Counted from the stretch's first letter, positions 1 to 10,222 are shown. The stretch is 64,000 bases of DNA from G965232465 sp965232465 (GCA_965232465.1 OZ246977.1:2232001-2296000), one strand, 5' to 3'. Translations and numbers: made by a program. The notes: generated from the letters alone by a model not told the origin.

Positions 1-920
1 ACTTTACCCATAATTTTGGATTTTTTTGGGTCGTTCACTTGACCTGCAAAAATGGTTGTGTCAAGAAACATGCCTGTATTCCCCTGTAAGAACGATGCCC
101 CTGCTTCGGCAAAACCAAATGTTGCCGCACCTTCGGGACCACAACCCACGATAGTTTTTAAGGCTTGGGCGGCTTTTACACCCGCCGCATTATTAACAAT
201 TGGATTCCAATTATCATCAAAGATACGCCCACCTAATGGTGCCAAATGCAACAAGAAAGCATGGGACGCATGGTGCCCAGATGCCGCACGGGACGACAGC
301 CCCCCCATACCGGGTTCCAATTCCTTAATCTTACATGTAACATCCAACAATTCATCATATGTTTGTGGTACTTTCAGATTATGTTTCTTAAAAATGTCTT
401 TGCGGTATCCAAGAATCGATGTTTCAGAACCGTATGGAATACCATATAATGATCCCGTTTTACCGGGCAGGTACCCTTTTTTACCACCGGCAATACCAAT
501 GTTTTCCACATACCCATCAATCAAATCGTCCGCATCATAATTGGGATCGACCAATTTCGGGTTCATAAAATATTTTGCCAAGTTTTCCAGTTGATCCGCA
601 TATACATAATCCGCCTTGGAAAACACCACATACGCAAGTAAATCATATTCCCCTTTTGGCTTGGTCAATTCCAAAGTTTGCTTTTGACGCATTTTTAGGT
701 AAGACAAGCGGTCCACTTCCACACGAATACCCGTTTGTTTGGTAAATTCAGGTAAAACTTTCATCACCGCATCATAATGCGGGTGGGCGGGAAAATTTAC
801 CACCAAAGTTTGCCCTTTATAGGGTGCATACGGGTTGGCAAATGCCAGAGTGGCACCCATAGCCGCCGCCAATACACCACCAAATGTTTTTGCAACGATC
901 GTTTTTAATGATTTTTTCAT
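1..920 (-). CDS. ABC transporter extracellular solute-binding protein, family 1 (3' end outside window)
   Basis: Read on the minus strand from the ATG at 918-920, about 306 codons stay open to the window edge, so the C-terminus is missing. The N-terminus is a Sec signal peptide (MKKSLK, then a hydrophobic stretch ending ATLAFA before NPYAPYK), so the product is periplasmic or exported. The rest resembles family 1 sugar-binding proteins of ABC importers: an early FTKQTGIRVEV segment, YDLLAYV, LYGIPYGSETSILGYRKDIF and PQTYDELLDV. An AGGAG ribosome site lies about 8 nt before the start. It follows the ATPase gene by 56 bp in the same direction; the permease genes are presumably beyond the left edge. 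The ligand cannot be read from sequence, though a carbohydrate or polyol is usual for this ATPase type. Confidence 0.85.
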   Translation of the reverse strand, partial: MKKSLKTIVAKTFGGVLAAAMGATLAFANPYAPYKGQTLVVNFPAHPHYDAVMKVLPEFTKQTGIRVEVDRLSYLKMRQKQTLELTKPKGEYDLLAYVVFSKADYVYADQLENLAKYFMNPKLVDPNYDADDLIDGYVENIGIAGGKKGYLPGKTGSLYGIPYGSETSILGYRKDIFKKHNLKVPQTYDELLDVTCKIKELEPGMGGLSSRAASGHHASHAFLLHLAPLGGRIFDDNWNPIVNNAAGVKAAQALKTIVGCGPEGAATFGFAEAGASFLQGNTGMFLDTTIFAGQVNDPKKSKIMGK

Positions 921-976
921 ATGACTTTCTCCTTAAAAATTTTAAAAATGTCTTTCATTAAAGCTTAAGCACGGGC

Positions 977-2071
977 CTATAACGCCCGCTCTGTTTGTAC
1001 ATCAAAAAGGTGTATTCCCTTTTGTTGTATTTCGAATCTGAGTGTTTTGCCCGTTTCCACAGGGGTATCAGATTTTAATTCCACGGTAATAATATCGCCC
1101 ATTTCCGACGCTTTTGTCAACAATACGGATTGGGCCCCCACATATTCATTCAAAACAATTTGTAAATTGGCCGCAACACCATCCGGGGCGGATTCGTTGT
1201 ATACAATATCACTGGGGCGGATGCCTAAAATCACTTGTTTATCCGCATATGATATAACTTTTTGGGCGTGTTGTTCCGTTAAAACAATGCTAAATCCATC
1301 ACATTGTAAGCGTGTGATATCGTCATTTATGCGTACATCGGCGGTTAAAAAATTCATGGTCGGTGCCCCCAAAAATCCCGCCACAAATTTATTTACAGGG
1401 CGTTTATACAGATCCTCCGGGGTGCCTTGTTGTTGCACATACCCATCATTCATAACCACTATGCGATCGGCTAAGGTCATTGCTTCAATCTGATCGTGGG
1501 TTACATAAATCATGTTTTTGTTTAATTGTTTATGAAGCATGGCAAGTTCCGCCCGCATTTTGCCCCGTAATTTTGCATCGAGATTCGACAACGGTTCATC
1601 AAATAAAAACACCGGAGCATCACGGGTTAGTGCCCGCCCCATTGCCACCCGTTGCCGTTGCCCCCCCGACAGCTCCGCCGGCTTACGATACAAATATGGT
1701 TTTAAATCCAGCATCTGGGCAACCGCTTCGACCTTTTGTTGGATAATATCCTTTGCCACCCGTTGCAATTTTAGGGCAAACGACATATTTTCAAAAACGG
1801 TCATATGGGGGTATAAAGCATAATCCTGAAATACCATTGCCAATCCCCGATCTTTGGGTTCCAAGTCAGAAATCGGCTTATCATCGATATAAATCTCACC
1901 ACTGGATACGGTCTCCAGCCCCGCAATCATGCGTAAAATTGTCGACTTACCACACCCAGAAGGACCGACTAAGATAGTAAACTCATTGTCTTCTAATTCT
2001 AGGGTAATATCGTGCAGAACTTCCACCAAACCATATTTTTTGACTAAGTTTTCTAAGCGAATCTTCGGCAT
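977..2071 (-). CDS. ugpC: ABC transporter ATP-binding protein, UgpC/MalK/MsmK type
   Basis: The 364-residue protein energises import of a sugar or glycerol-phosphate-like ligand on the cytoplasmic face of the membrane. Visible motifs are Walker A GPSGCGKST (36-44), Q-loop Q82, ABC signature LSGGQ (134-138), Walker B VFLFDEP (154-160), D-loop NLD and the H-loop in YVTHD (about H192). The C-terminal 130 residues fit the TOBE/MalK-type regulatory domain, and the length is typical for the family. It is the first gene of an ABC operon with the solute-binding protein downstream. A 15-bp palindrome lies about 30 nt upstream of the start. The symbol reflects the family, not a proven substrate. Confidence 0.9.
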   Translation of the reverse strand: MPKIRLENLVKKYGLVEVLHDITLELEDNEFTILVGPSGCGKSTILRMIAGLETVSSGEIYIDDKPISDLEPKDRGLAMVFQDYALYPHMTVFENMSFALKLQRVAKDIIQQKVEAVAQMLDLKPYLYRKPAELSGGQRQRVAMGRALTRDAPVFLFDEPLSNLDAKLRGKMRAELAMLHKQLNKNMIYVTHDQIEAMTLADRIVVMNDGYVQQQGTPEDLYKRPVNKFVAGFLGAPTMNFLTADVRINDDITRLQCDGFSIVLTEQHAQKVISYADKQVILGIRPSDIVYNESAPDGVAANLQIVLNEYVGAQSVLLTKASEMGDIITVELKSDTPVETGKTLRFEIQQKGIHLFDVQTERAL

Positions 2072-2100
2072 GCCATTTCTCTTATATAAAATATTATGTA

Positions 2101-2115
2101 CATGCAGGGTGCATG
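2101..2115. promoter_or_regulatory. perfect palindrome upstream of the ABC operon
   Basis: CATGCA-GGG-TGCATG is a perfect 6-bp inverted repeat around 3 bp, in the 260-bp gap between the divergent ugpC and LysR genes and about 30 nt from the ugpC start. It may be an operator or a 5' leader hairpin for the ABC operon. There is no binding evidence. Confidence 0.35.
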
Positions 2116-2331
2116 CTGTTTAACGCACAGTATAGCACTATATAGCAATAATTTTCAATACCAAAGTACAAAAAAATAAAAACCTAATATCCCATTAAAA
2201 TTCAGTATTTACAAAGGGTTGTGGGAAATAAATATGTAATATAAAAAAATATTATACTATTTATACATTTTATTTATGGTAAATATTGTTAAATTATGTT
2301 AGATTTCATAGACAGCATCAGAAAAAAAGAA

Positions 2332-3228
2332 ATGAATATAAAAATCCTAAAACATTTTATTGCTATTGCACAGAGCGATACCCTTAGTGATGCTAGTTTG
2401 GAACAGCAAATCACCCAACCCGCCCTGAGTCGTTCGTTACAAATTTTGGAAAACCATGTGGGCGAAGATCTTTACATCCGCCACCATAAAAAAGGGCAAC
2501 TCACCCCAAAAGGGCGGATAGTATACGAAAATGCCCGTGCATTGGTGGCATATTATGATGCAACCCTGCAAAATTTACAATCGGAAACCACCAACGAAAC
2601 CATTTATATGGGGTTTACCCAAGGCATGGGGAATGTGTTGTACCCTAAGTTGGTTCAGGCGATCACCAAAGACAACAAATATATCAATTTAATGCCCATG
2701 CAAGGCACTTTTCAAGAAGTACAAAAATGGTTGCACATGGAAAAAGTCATTATGGCGGTTAATATTCAAGAGGCTTTTACCAACGACCTATACACCAACC
2801 ATATGTATGATGATACTTATGATCTTATCAGCCATAAGGAATCCCATTTACCATTTGGGGATGAAATACACCTGCGCGATGTGGTCAAATTAAACCTGAT
2901 TATTGCCAGCAATAAAACCACTAAGACCATGCAAGATGTGTGCGATGCACACAATATCCGTTTGCAATTTTCCCATCAATTGGAAAGCCCCAGCTTATTG
3001 TGGGCGATGATACACAATAACATGGGACATGCCATTCAATCCAGTTTGCTTCAACTTCCCAGTTATATAAACAAAGACGCATTTATTATCCGCAAAATCA
3101 CCCCAAAACTTGTGCGCCCCATTGCCATCGGCACCAACAAATATAAATCTATGTCCGCAAACTGTCATTATATATATCAAAAAACCCAACACATCATGCA
3201 GCAAATCACAACGCAACCGAAAGAATAG
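2332..3228 (+). CDS. LysR-family transcriptional regulator
   Basis: A 298-residue protein from the chosen ATG at 2332 (MNIKILKHFIAIAQ), which aligns with the usual LysR N-terminus. An upstream in-frame ATG at 2296 adds 12 residues but has no ribosome site. Residues 1-60 form the winged helix-turn-helix (QQITQPALSRSLQILENHVGEDLYIRHHKKGQLTPKG); the remainder is the LysR substrate-binding domain. The helix-turn-helix is somewhat divergent, with SDTLSDASLEQQITQ replacing the commoner spacing. It is divergent from the ABC transporter operon, which makes that operon a plausible target. The inducer is unknown. Confidence 0.85.
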   Translation: MNIKILKHFIAIAQSDTLSDASLEQQITQPALSRSLQILENHVGEDLYIRHHKKGQLTPKGRIVYENARALVAYYDATLQNLQSETTNETIYMGFTQGMGNVLYPKLVQAITKDNKYINLMPMQGTFQEVQKWLHMEKVIMAVNIQEAFTNDLYTNHMYDDTYDLISHKESHLPFGDEIHLRDVVKLNLIIASNKTTKTMQDVCDAHNIRLQFSHQLESPSLLWAMIHNNMGHAIQSSLLQLPSYINKDAFIIRKITPKLVRPIAIGTNKYKSMSANCHYIYQKTQHIMQQITTQPKE

Positions 3229-3429
3229 ATTTTAAGAAATAAACTTTAAATAGCGGATACTATACACAAAATTTGGCTTGTAAATCACAAAAAAATACAT
3301 ATAATAGGAAAAACACATATAAAATGTACCCAAGATTGTCCTAAAACCTTTTCATAGTAACAGCAGCTTTTAGGGGAATACAGCACAACATACAAATAAC
3401 ACAACGGAAATTTAAGTAATTATATATAT
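3229..3429. other. AT-rich leader of the first defence island
   Basis: No gene is seen in these 200 bp. An inverted repeat, CCTAAAA (3340-3346) with TTTTAGG (3368-3374), spans a 21-nt loop. A run of TA dinucleotides (about 3420-3431) runs straight into the helicase start codon, and no clear Shine-Dalgarno sequence is visible. The promoter of the helicase-methyltransferase operon is probably here. Confidence 0.4.
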
Positions 3430-6400
3430 ATGCGTGATACACGATTTTTTACCAATGAAGATAATGAAAAGCTAAGCCAACGGCTTGGGGTTATTATTGG
3501 ACAGAATACGGCACAATTCGATAGCTTAACCGGATATTTTTATATCACCGGATATAAGCTATTGCATGATGCCTTGAATCATGTGGGAAAAATTCGAATT
3601 CTTATCGGCATGGGATCAGATCTCGAAACAATTGATGCAGTGAAAAAAGCCCAACACCAAGACACATCGTCATTTAAAAATAGCGATCAAACACGGGGGG
3701 AATATCGAAACAAAATCACAGAAGAGTTCGAAGTGCTTGATGATAGTATCACCAGCCATCATAGCACAGAAAAATTTATTGCCGATGTAAAATCCGGTCG
3801 TATTGAAGTGCGGGCATACCCTGAACAAGGACTACATGCCAAATTGTACATTATGCACTATGGCGAAAATTCCATGGATAAGGGGCGATGTGTTACAGGG
3901 TCTAGTAACTTTTCCCTTGCCGGGCTAACCCGTAATCTTGAATTAAATGTGGAATTAAAGGATTGTGGTGATTATCAATATGCCACTGAGTATTTTAATA
4001 AACTATGGAACCGTTCGGTTGATGTATCCAAAACTTTAACCGACACGGTCGAACAAAAAACATGGTATCGGGACGATATTACCCCCTACGAACTGTTTTT
4101 AAAATTTCTGTACGAACATTTTAAAGAAGATATTAATACCGATGGTTTACTTGATATGGAATGCCCCGATCATTATATCGAATACGCATATCAAACACAG
4201 GCGGTCATATGGGCAAAACGCATATTAAAACAATATGGAGGGGTGTTTTTATCCGATGTGGTGGGGTTGGGTAAAACCTATATGGGGGCAAGATTGGCAC
4301 AACAATTACGCCCAGAAGGTAAAATATTGGTTATCGCCCCCCCTGCTCTGCTTGACAAAAACAATAAAGGGGGGTGGAAACGGGTTCTTGCGGACTTTGG
4401 CGTACAGGCGGAATTTTGTGGCATCGGGTCGATTGAAAAAATTATCACAAATCGGGATGCCATGCGGTATAAAACCATCATAGTCGATGAATCCCACCGT
4501 TTCCGCAACCAAAATGGCGAATGGTATGCGGATTTACATCAAATTTGTTCGGGTAAAAATGTAATTTTGCTATCCGCTACGCCTTATAACAATTCCAGCA
4601 TCGATATTCTGGCACAATTGGCACTGTTCCAAGAAACCCGTAACAGCACCATCCCAGGATTGCCTGATCTCGACGGTTTTTTCAAAGATTTGGAAGATAG
4701 TATAAAAAATTATACTCGTAGAACAGAACCACAAAAATATATAAATGCGGTTAAAAATGCGTCGAAGCAAATACGGGAAAAAATTCTTTCCCATGTTATG
4801 GTACGCCGTACAAGGGCGGAAATCCAAAAATTCTTTGAGCAAGATGTGCAAAATGCAGGCTTATCGTTTCCCAAATCTCATAATCCTACACCCATATATT
4901 ATAAATTAAATGACGCAGAAAATACTTTATTCAATGCCACCATTCAGGACTTAAAACAGTTAAAATATGCCCGATATACCCCCAAGTTATACCTTATTAA
5001 CCCCGATAAAAGAAGTGCATTTGGACAAGAAAACCTAAAAAGTATTATTAAATGTCTTATTGTAAAACGCATGGAAAGCAGTATATCCGCCTTTATTTCT
5101 ATGGCACACAATATGAAAAAATCAAGCGACCTTTTCTTGCAGGGTTTAAATCAAGGCAAAGTATATTATACCAAAAATTGGCAAGATTTAGGGGATATTT
5201 TAGAATCCGAAAATGAAGAAAAACAACAGTACTTACTCGACACAGGTAAACTGGCAATAGACGATACAGAATTGTATTATGATACCCTTAAAAAAGATGT
5301 GGAATCAGATATTGCCATACTCGAACATTTGTTAATACAGTGGCAAGACCTACTATCAAAACGGGATGTAAAAAAAGATACTTTAATAACTTTACTCGAA
5401 CAAGATTCTTTATTACAAGACAAAGTTATCTTATTTACAGAATCTGTGGTTACCGCCAAATACTTGGAACAAAAATTACAAAACATAGGACGCAATGCTC
5501 TTATCGCTTTCGGGGGTGGTGGCAAGGGCAGTCGGGGAAAAATCATTGATAATTTTTCCCCCATAAAAGAAAAAAGCAAACAAACCAAAAGCAACGATTA
5601 TGATATATTAATTGCCACCGATGCCTATGCGGAGGGTATCAATTTACACAGTACCAATGTGATTATTAATTACGATATTCCTTGGAACAGCACCCGCATG
5701 ATGCAGCGGGCGGGGCGGATAAATCGTCTTGGTACGGCATTTACAGATGTGTACATATATAATTTCTTTCCATCCGAAGAAGTGGATAAAGAAATTGCCT
5801 TACAATCACAAGCCATTGGCAAGATTGAAGGTTTCTTTGAATTGTTGGGCGAAGATTCGGGGGTGTTGACAGAGGGCGAAAAGCCTGAGCCAAAGGGGTT
5901 ATTCGAAAAACTATCGTCCATCGATGAAGAAGAAGATTCTGTTGCCAACAGTGAGTTACAATTTTTATCAATTATCCGTAATATTCGGGATACGGATAAA
6001 AAATTGTATGAAAAAATAAAAAAACTCCCCTTAAAATCACGCAGTTCAAAACATATGCCAGACATAGCAAAGGAGTTTTGTGATGATCATAAAATGATAA
6101 CAGCATCCTATATTCGCAAAGGATACCTAAAAAAATATTTCGTGGCAAATGGTACCAAAACCTATCCCACAGATTTTGTAACCACCGCAAAAATTTTACA
6201 AAGTGATCAGAATACGCCCGCATTACCCCTTAAACCATCTGAGTTTGAATATATGTATAAGGACATACAAACAAGTATTACAGAATTCGAAAAACAATAT
6301 CAAGAATCCCAGTCTACCCCCACCACCAAAAAGCGTACAGAAAAACAAGTTATTAAATTTTTAAACGCATTTCAAAGTAAACCCGAATGCACCGATTATG

Positions 6401-6633
6401 AAACAGATTACTTTAAAAAGGTAATTGACATCATACAACGAGGGGCGATACATAAGAACAAAATTCAAAAAATTGCCCATTACTGTAACAATAACAAAAC
6501 CCAAAAAATAGCAGATTTTCGTATATTTTTGGAAAAAACAGTCCCTGAATACTTGTTACGCCCCAATAAAAGGGTAAAAAACGATGCCAACCGTCAAGTG
6601 GTTATCAGTATGGTTTTAAAAAATAAGGAGTGA
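3430..6633 (+). CDS. PLD-domain SNF2-type helicase of a restriction/defence system
   Basis: A 1067-residue cytoplasmic protein with two parts. Residues 1-200 resemble a phospholipase D-like nuclease domain: HAKLY (H136, K138) followed by TGSSNFS (about 156-162), i.e. one HxK half-site. Residues about 250-800 are a superfamily 2 SNF2-like ATPase: Walker A in DVVGLGKTY (about 276-284), DESH box (353-356), SATP motif III (382-385) and motif VI QRAGRINRLG (about 758-767). The C-terminal 250 residues are unassigned. The gene reaches the next gene at a stop-start junction, so the two are co-translated. Helicases of this build commonly pair with type IIG-like methylases in defence loci; DISARM DrmD and other SNF2 defence helicases are relatives in fold. 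The exact system name is uncertain. Confidence 0.8.
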   Translation: MRDTRFFTNEDNEKLSQRLGVIIGQNTAQFDSLTGYFYITGYKLLHDALNHVGKIRILIGMGSDLETIDAVKKAQHQDTSSFKNSDQTRGEYRNKITEEFEVLDDSITSHHSTEKFIADVKSGRIEVRAYPEQGLHAKLYIMHYGENSMDKGRCVTGSSNFSLAGLTRNLELNVELKDCGDYQYATEYFNKLWNRSVDVSKTLTDTVEQKTWYRDDITPYELFLKFLYEHFKEDINTDGLLDMECPDHYIEYAYQTQAVIWAKRILKQYGGVFLSDVVGLGKTYMGARLAQQLRPEGKILVIAPPALLDKNNKGGWKRVLADFGVQAEFCGIGSIEKIITNRDAMRYKTIIVDESHRFRNQNGEWYADLHQICSGKNVILLSATPYNNSSIDILAQLALFQETRNSTIPGLPDLDGFFKDLEDSIKNYTRRTEPQKYINAVKNASKQIREKILSHVMVRRTRAEIQKFFEQDVQNAGLSFPKSHNPTPIYYKLNDAENTLFNATIQDLKQLKYARYTPKLYLINPDKRSAFGQENLKSIIKCLIVKRMESSISAFISMAHNMKKSSDLFLQGLNQGKVYYTKNWQDLGDILESENEEKQQYLLDTGKLAIDDTELYYDTLKKDVESDIAILEHLLIQWQDLLSKRDVKKDTLITLLEQDSLLQDKVILFTESVVTAKYLEQKLQNIGRNALIAFGGGGKGSRGKIIDNFSPIKEKSKQTKSNDYDILIATDAYAEGINLHSTNVIINYDIPWNSTRMMQRAGRINRLGTAFTDVYIYNFFPSEEVDKEIALQSQAIGKIEGFFELLGEDSGVLTEGEKPEPKGLFEKLSSIDEEEDSVANSELQFLSIIRNIRDTDKKLYEKIKKLPLKSRSSKHMPDIAKEFCDDHKMITASYIRKGYLKKYFVANGTKTYPTDFVTTAKILQSDQNTPALPLKPSEFEYMYKDIQTSITEFEKQYQESQSTPTTKKRTEKQVIKFLNAFQSKPECTDYETDYFKKVIDIIQRGAIHKNKIQKIAHYCNNNKTQKIADFRIFLEKTVPEYLLRPNKRVKNDANRQVVISMVLKNKE

Positions 6634-6638
6634 AAAAC

Positions 6639-9600
6639 ATGTTACAACACATCATATCGGATTGTTTAAATAAGGGATTTGACAAGAATTTATTCACAAA
6701 ATTATGTAGTGAACTTTCGGGATCACAATTTGACCCTACACAAGAATTAATTTCCTGTACGAATGCTGATGTACAAGAGATGCTTAAAATTGGCGGACTA
6801 TTAAACACAGGCATAGATTTTGTGGTGATATGGTTACAATCGGGGAATATATCAAACAAACGGGTTAAACACCGTAACATTGCAAAATGGTACTTAGAAC
6901 AATATTACAAAGAAGCAGGTATATTTGCTTTTGTCGATAATAATAATACAGATCAATGGCGGTTGTCTTTTGTCCGTTTGCAATATGTATTCGAAGATGG
7001 TAAACCAACCGAAAAGGTATCGAGTGCTAAACGATATTCATACCTTGTTGGTAAGGGCAAAAATATTCGCACGGTTACACAACAATTATTATGGTTGGGG
7101 GAACAATTACTATTAGATGCGGACACCATACAACAAGCCTTTGCTGTGGAACCCTTAAATAAAGAATTTTACAATGAAGTATCAGAGTGGTATAACAATG
7201 CGGTTAAAATTGTTAAATATTCCGATGATTTGAATAAGCATGGTGATGGTACTGAGGAATCTTTAATTCGCTTTTTGACAAGAATTTTATTTTGTTGGTT
7301 CTTGCGGGAAAAAGGCTTAATAAGTGGGGATATTTTCAATAAAGATATTGTTAAAAACTTTGTAAAAATCGATGCAGACAACAACAGTTATTATAAAGCC
7401 ATTCTGCAAAACTTGTTTTTTGCAACACTTAACAAAAAACGAGATGAACGAGATTTTAGCAAAAAGAACCATACGACCCGTACTATCCTCGATTTGTACA
7501 GATACGAAGATTTGTTTTTTGATGCAGGTCGTTTTATAAACACATATTTTAAAGATATTCCTTTTTTAAATGGCGGATTATTTGAATGCTTAGATTATGA
7601 ATCTGACACAGAAAAAACCTCGCATGGTAATGCCCGTGTCATGCGGATAGATGTATTTACGGATAATACCTGTGAAAATACTTTAAAATTTCCTAATGAT
7701 ATCCTATTGGGCGAAAAGGGTTTATTTGAAATATTTAACCGCTATCAATTTACAATCGAAGAAAGTTCCGCCCAGGATGTGAATGTAGCACTAGATCCTG
7801 AATTATTGGGGCTTATTTTTGAAAACTTACTGGCTAGTTACAACCCAGAAACGCAGCAATCAGCACGAAAAGAAACAGGATCGTTTTATACCCCCAGGGA
7901 TGTGGTACAGCACATGATCCGTGCCTCATTAAAACAATATTTTTTAAACAAGGGTATAGACAATAATGAAATTGAAAAGTTATATAATGGGGATAAACCT
8001 GATAATACAGATATATTCATAAATGCGATTGATAACATCAAAGTTTTTGATCCTGCCTGTGGTTCTGGGGCTTTTCCCATGGGGCTTTTACAAGAATTAG
8101 TGCATTTCCTTGAAATTCTTGATCCTGATAATACAGACAGTACCTTTGCTAAAAATGATTCGAACTACAAAAGAAAATTATGTTTAATTGAAAAATGTAT
8201 ATATGGTACGGATATTCAGCCTATTGCTACGCAAATAACCAAGTTACGATTTTTTATTTCCTTATTGATTGAGCAGATTCCTGATAATACAGATAAAGAT
8301 AATTTTGGTATTTTACCATTACCGAATCTTGAGATTAAGTTTATTGCGGCAGATAGCCTATTATTATTGGACAAACAAAAACAACAACTTGAATTGCCGG
8401 ATGAAAGGTTAGGATACTTAAAAAAAGAGTTAAAAACAATTCGCAAAAACTATTTTTCTGCTCAAAAATTAAAAGAAAAACGCAAATACAAAATCCAAGA
8501 CATTCAAAAACGGCAACAAATAACCGATTACTTACAAAAATCTTTTGATTGGACTAAAGAAACTGCAGAGAAAATAGCCAATTGGGACTTATATAATCAA
8601 AATGCTCCCGCCGCTAAGTGGTTCGACGCCGAATGGATGTTTGGTATGACAGATGGCTTTGACATTGTGATTGGCAACCCCCCATATATTCAATTACAAA
8701 AGGATGGGGGCAGGTTGGCAGAGAAATATAAGGATGTGAAATATAGCAGTTTTGCCCGTGCAGGTGATATTTATGTATTGTTTTTTGAGCGGGGACATCA
8801 AATACTGAACAACAAGGGCGTGCTGTGTTATATCACTTCAAATAAATGGATGCGGGCGGGATATGGTAAGGCATTACGGCATTACCTGAGCAAACAAACC
8901 CAACCGCATATTTTAATCGACATGGGACCGGGCGTATTCACATCCGCCACTGTTGATACAAATATTTTATTGTTTTCAAAACAGCCTAATACAGAAAATC
9001 GTAACATACAGGCTTTAACCCTACCAAGTGGATTTCATCACAAGAGCGTACAACTCGAAGAATATGTCGCCGATAAATTTAACACTGTCCCCCTTGCCAA
9101 TGGCGATGAACAATGGACAATTTTAACAGATTCGGAACAACGCATTAAAGAAATTATCGAACAAAAAGGGATTCCCTTAAAAGATTGGGATGTAGATATA
9201 TATCGGGGGGTATTAACAGGATACAATCCCGCATTCATTATTAACAAGCAAACCCGTAAAACAATTTTATCAAATTGCAAGACCGATTCCGAACGGCAAA
9301 AAACGGATGCAATTATACGACCGGTTTTAAGGGGCAGAGACATAAAAAAATACCAAGCCAACTGGGCGGATTTATGGTTGATTGGTACACATAATGGGTA
9401 TACACAAGATACAAAAACTTACCCCCCTATCGATATAAATGATTTTCCTGCATTAAAAAAACATCTCAGTAATTATTGGGATAAATTAGAAAACAGAACA
9501 GACAAAGGCATAACCCCTTATAATTTAAGAAGTTGTAAATATTGGAGCGATTTTTATAAGCCAAAAATTGTTTGGAGTGAAATGACTAAAAAACCTTGTT

Positions 9601-10139
9601 TTATTTGGGACGAAAGTAATGTTTTTACCAATCAAACATGTTACTTTATTCCGAATACTCATAAGTATTATTTACCTATTTTTAATTCACATATTATTTT
9701 TTGGTACTTTATTAACTGCTTAGGGGCGGATTTGGGAACAGGTGCTTACCGCTGGATTAAACAATATGTAGAAATGATACCAATTCCAAAAATGGACTTA
9801 AAACATCAAGAACCATTTAATCACTTGGTCGATTACATTCAATTTTGTAACCAACATGCTTTAACAGACATGGCACAATATTTTACAGAATTGGTCGATA
9901 TTATGGTATTTGGATTATATTTTGCCGACAAAATGCAACAAAAGGAATGTTACATAAATGATAGTATAGGGCAGTTTACAGAACCATTGCCCAATACTAA
10001 CACCGACCAACAACAGCAATTTTTAATGAGTGTATATCAGCAATGGCAAAAAGAATCATACCTTGCCAAAGCGTTTGCCGACTATAAATCTGTCGAAGAA
10101 ATTCAAGTTATATTACAGGCGGATACAATTACCCCCTGA
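6639..10139 (+). CDS. type IIG/PglX-like DNA methyltransferase (Eco57I-type) with switchable C-terminus
   Basis: About 1166 residues from the ATG at 6639, which has AAGGAG 8 nt upstream; a GTG at 6630 overlapping the helicase stop is the alternative. An N-terminal region (about 1-430) carries the RYSYLVGKGKNIRTV and TRILFCWFLREKGLI blocks seen in Eco57I-class proteins. It is followed by an N6-adenine methylase core with motif I DPACGSGAF (about 470) and motif IV IGNPPYIQ (about 677-684). From RPVLRGRDIKKYQANW (about 897) onward is the target-recognition part. The DNA encoding this junction is the left half of a 71-bp inverted repeat, and a silent alternative C-terminus lies on the opposite strand at 11446-12290. 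Predicted role: sequence-specific modification, and possibly restriction, with specificity switched by inversion. An N-terminal nuclease motif was not pinned down. Confidence 0.85.
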   Translation: MLQHIISDCLNKGFDKNLFTKLCSELSGSQFDPTQELISCTNADVQEMLKIGGLLNTGIDFVVIWLQSGNISNKRVKHRNIAKWYLEQYYKEAGIFAFVDNNNTDQWRLSFVRLQYVFEDGKPTEKVSSAKRYSYLVGKGKNIRTVTQQLLWLGEQLLLDADTIQQAFAVEPLNKEFYNEVSEWYNNAVKIVKYSDDLNKHGDGTEESLIRFLTRILFCWFLREKGLISGDIFNKDIVKNFVKIDADNNSYYKAILQNLFFATLNKKRDERDFSKKNHTTRTILDLYRYEDLFFDAGRFINTYFKDIPFLNGGLFECLDYESDTEKTSHGNARVMRIDVFTDNTCENTLKFPNDILLGEKGLFEIFNRYQFTIEESSAQDVNVALDPELLGLIFENLLASYNPETQQSARKETGSFYTPRDVVQHMIRASLKQYFLNKGIDNNEIEKLYNGDKPDNTDIFINAIDNIKVFDPACGSGAFPMGLLQELVHFLEILDPDNTDSTFAKNDSNYKRKLCLIEKCIYGTDIQPIATQITKLRFFISLLIEQIPDNTDKDNFGILPLPNLEIKFIAADSLLLLDKQKQQLELPDERLGYLKKELKTIRKNYFSAQKLKEKRKYKIQDIQKRQQITDYLQKSFDWTKETAEKIANWDLYNQNAPAAKWFDAEWMFGMTDGFDIVIGNPPYIQLQKDGGRLAEKYKDVKYSSFARAGDIYVLFFERGHQILNNKGVLCYITSNKWMRAGYGKALRHYLSKQTQPHILIDMGPGVFTSATVDTNILLFSKQPNTENRNIQALTLPSGFHHKSVQLEEYVADKFNTVPLANGDEQWTILTDSEQRIKEIIEQKGIPLKDWDVDIYRGVLTGYNPAFIINKQTRKTILSNCKTDSERQKTDAIIRPVLRGRDIKKYQANWADLWLIGTHNGYTQDTKTYPPIDINDFPALKKHLSNYWDKLENRTDKGITPYNLRSCKYWSDFYKPKIVWSEMTKKPCFIWDESNVFTNQTCYFIPNTHKYYLPIFNSHIIFWYFINCLGADLGTGAYRWIKQYVEMIPIPKMDLKHQEPFNHLVDYIQFCNQHALTDMAQYFTELVDIMVFGLYFADKMQQKECYINDSIGQFTEPLPNTNTDQQQQFLMSVYQQWQKESYLAKAFADYKSVEEIQVILQADTITP
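9319..9389 (+). repeat. left arm of 71-bp perfect inverted repeat (recombination site)
   Basis: All 71 bases match the reverse complement of 12220-12290; the flanking bases differ on both sides. The arm lies inside the methyltransferase gene and codes for the RPVLRGRDIKKYQANWADLW segment and the next few residues. A serine recombinase gene starts 42 bp beyond the right arm. The length and position fit a site for recombinase-driven inversion. Confidence 0.9.
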
Positions 10140-10187
10140 AACTTTAAACAAAAAAATCGGCTGCACCAATCATCCATTAAAAAAATG

Positions 10188-10216
10188 TTGACAACCATAT
10201 CAAAATAATGTAACAA
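10188..10216 (+). promoter_or_regulatory. sigma70-like promoter inside the invertible segment
   Basis: A perfect -35 hexamer TTGACA (10188-10193), a 17-bp spacer and TAACAA (10211-10216, TAACAAT) form one of the best promoter matches in the window. No open reading frame follows before the terminator at 10325-10353, so it should drive a short untranslated RNA starting near 10223. Confidence 0.6.
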
Positions 10217-10222
10217 TGTCTT

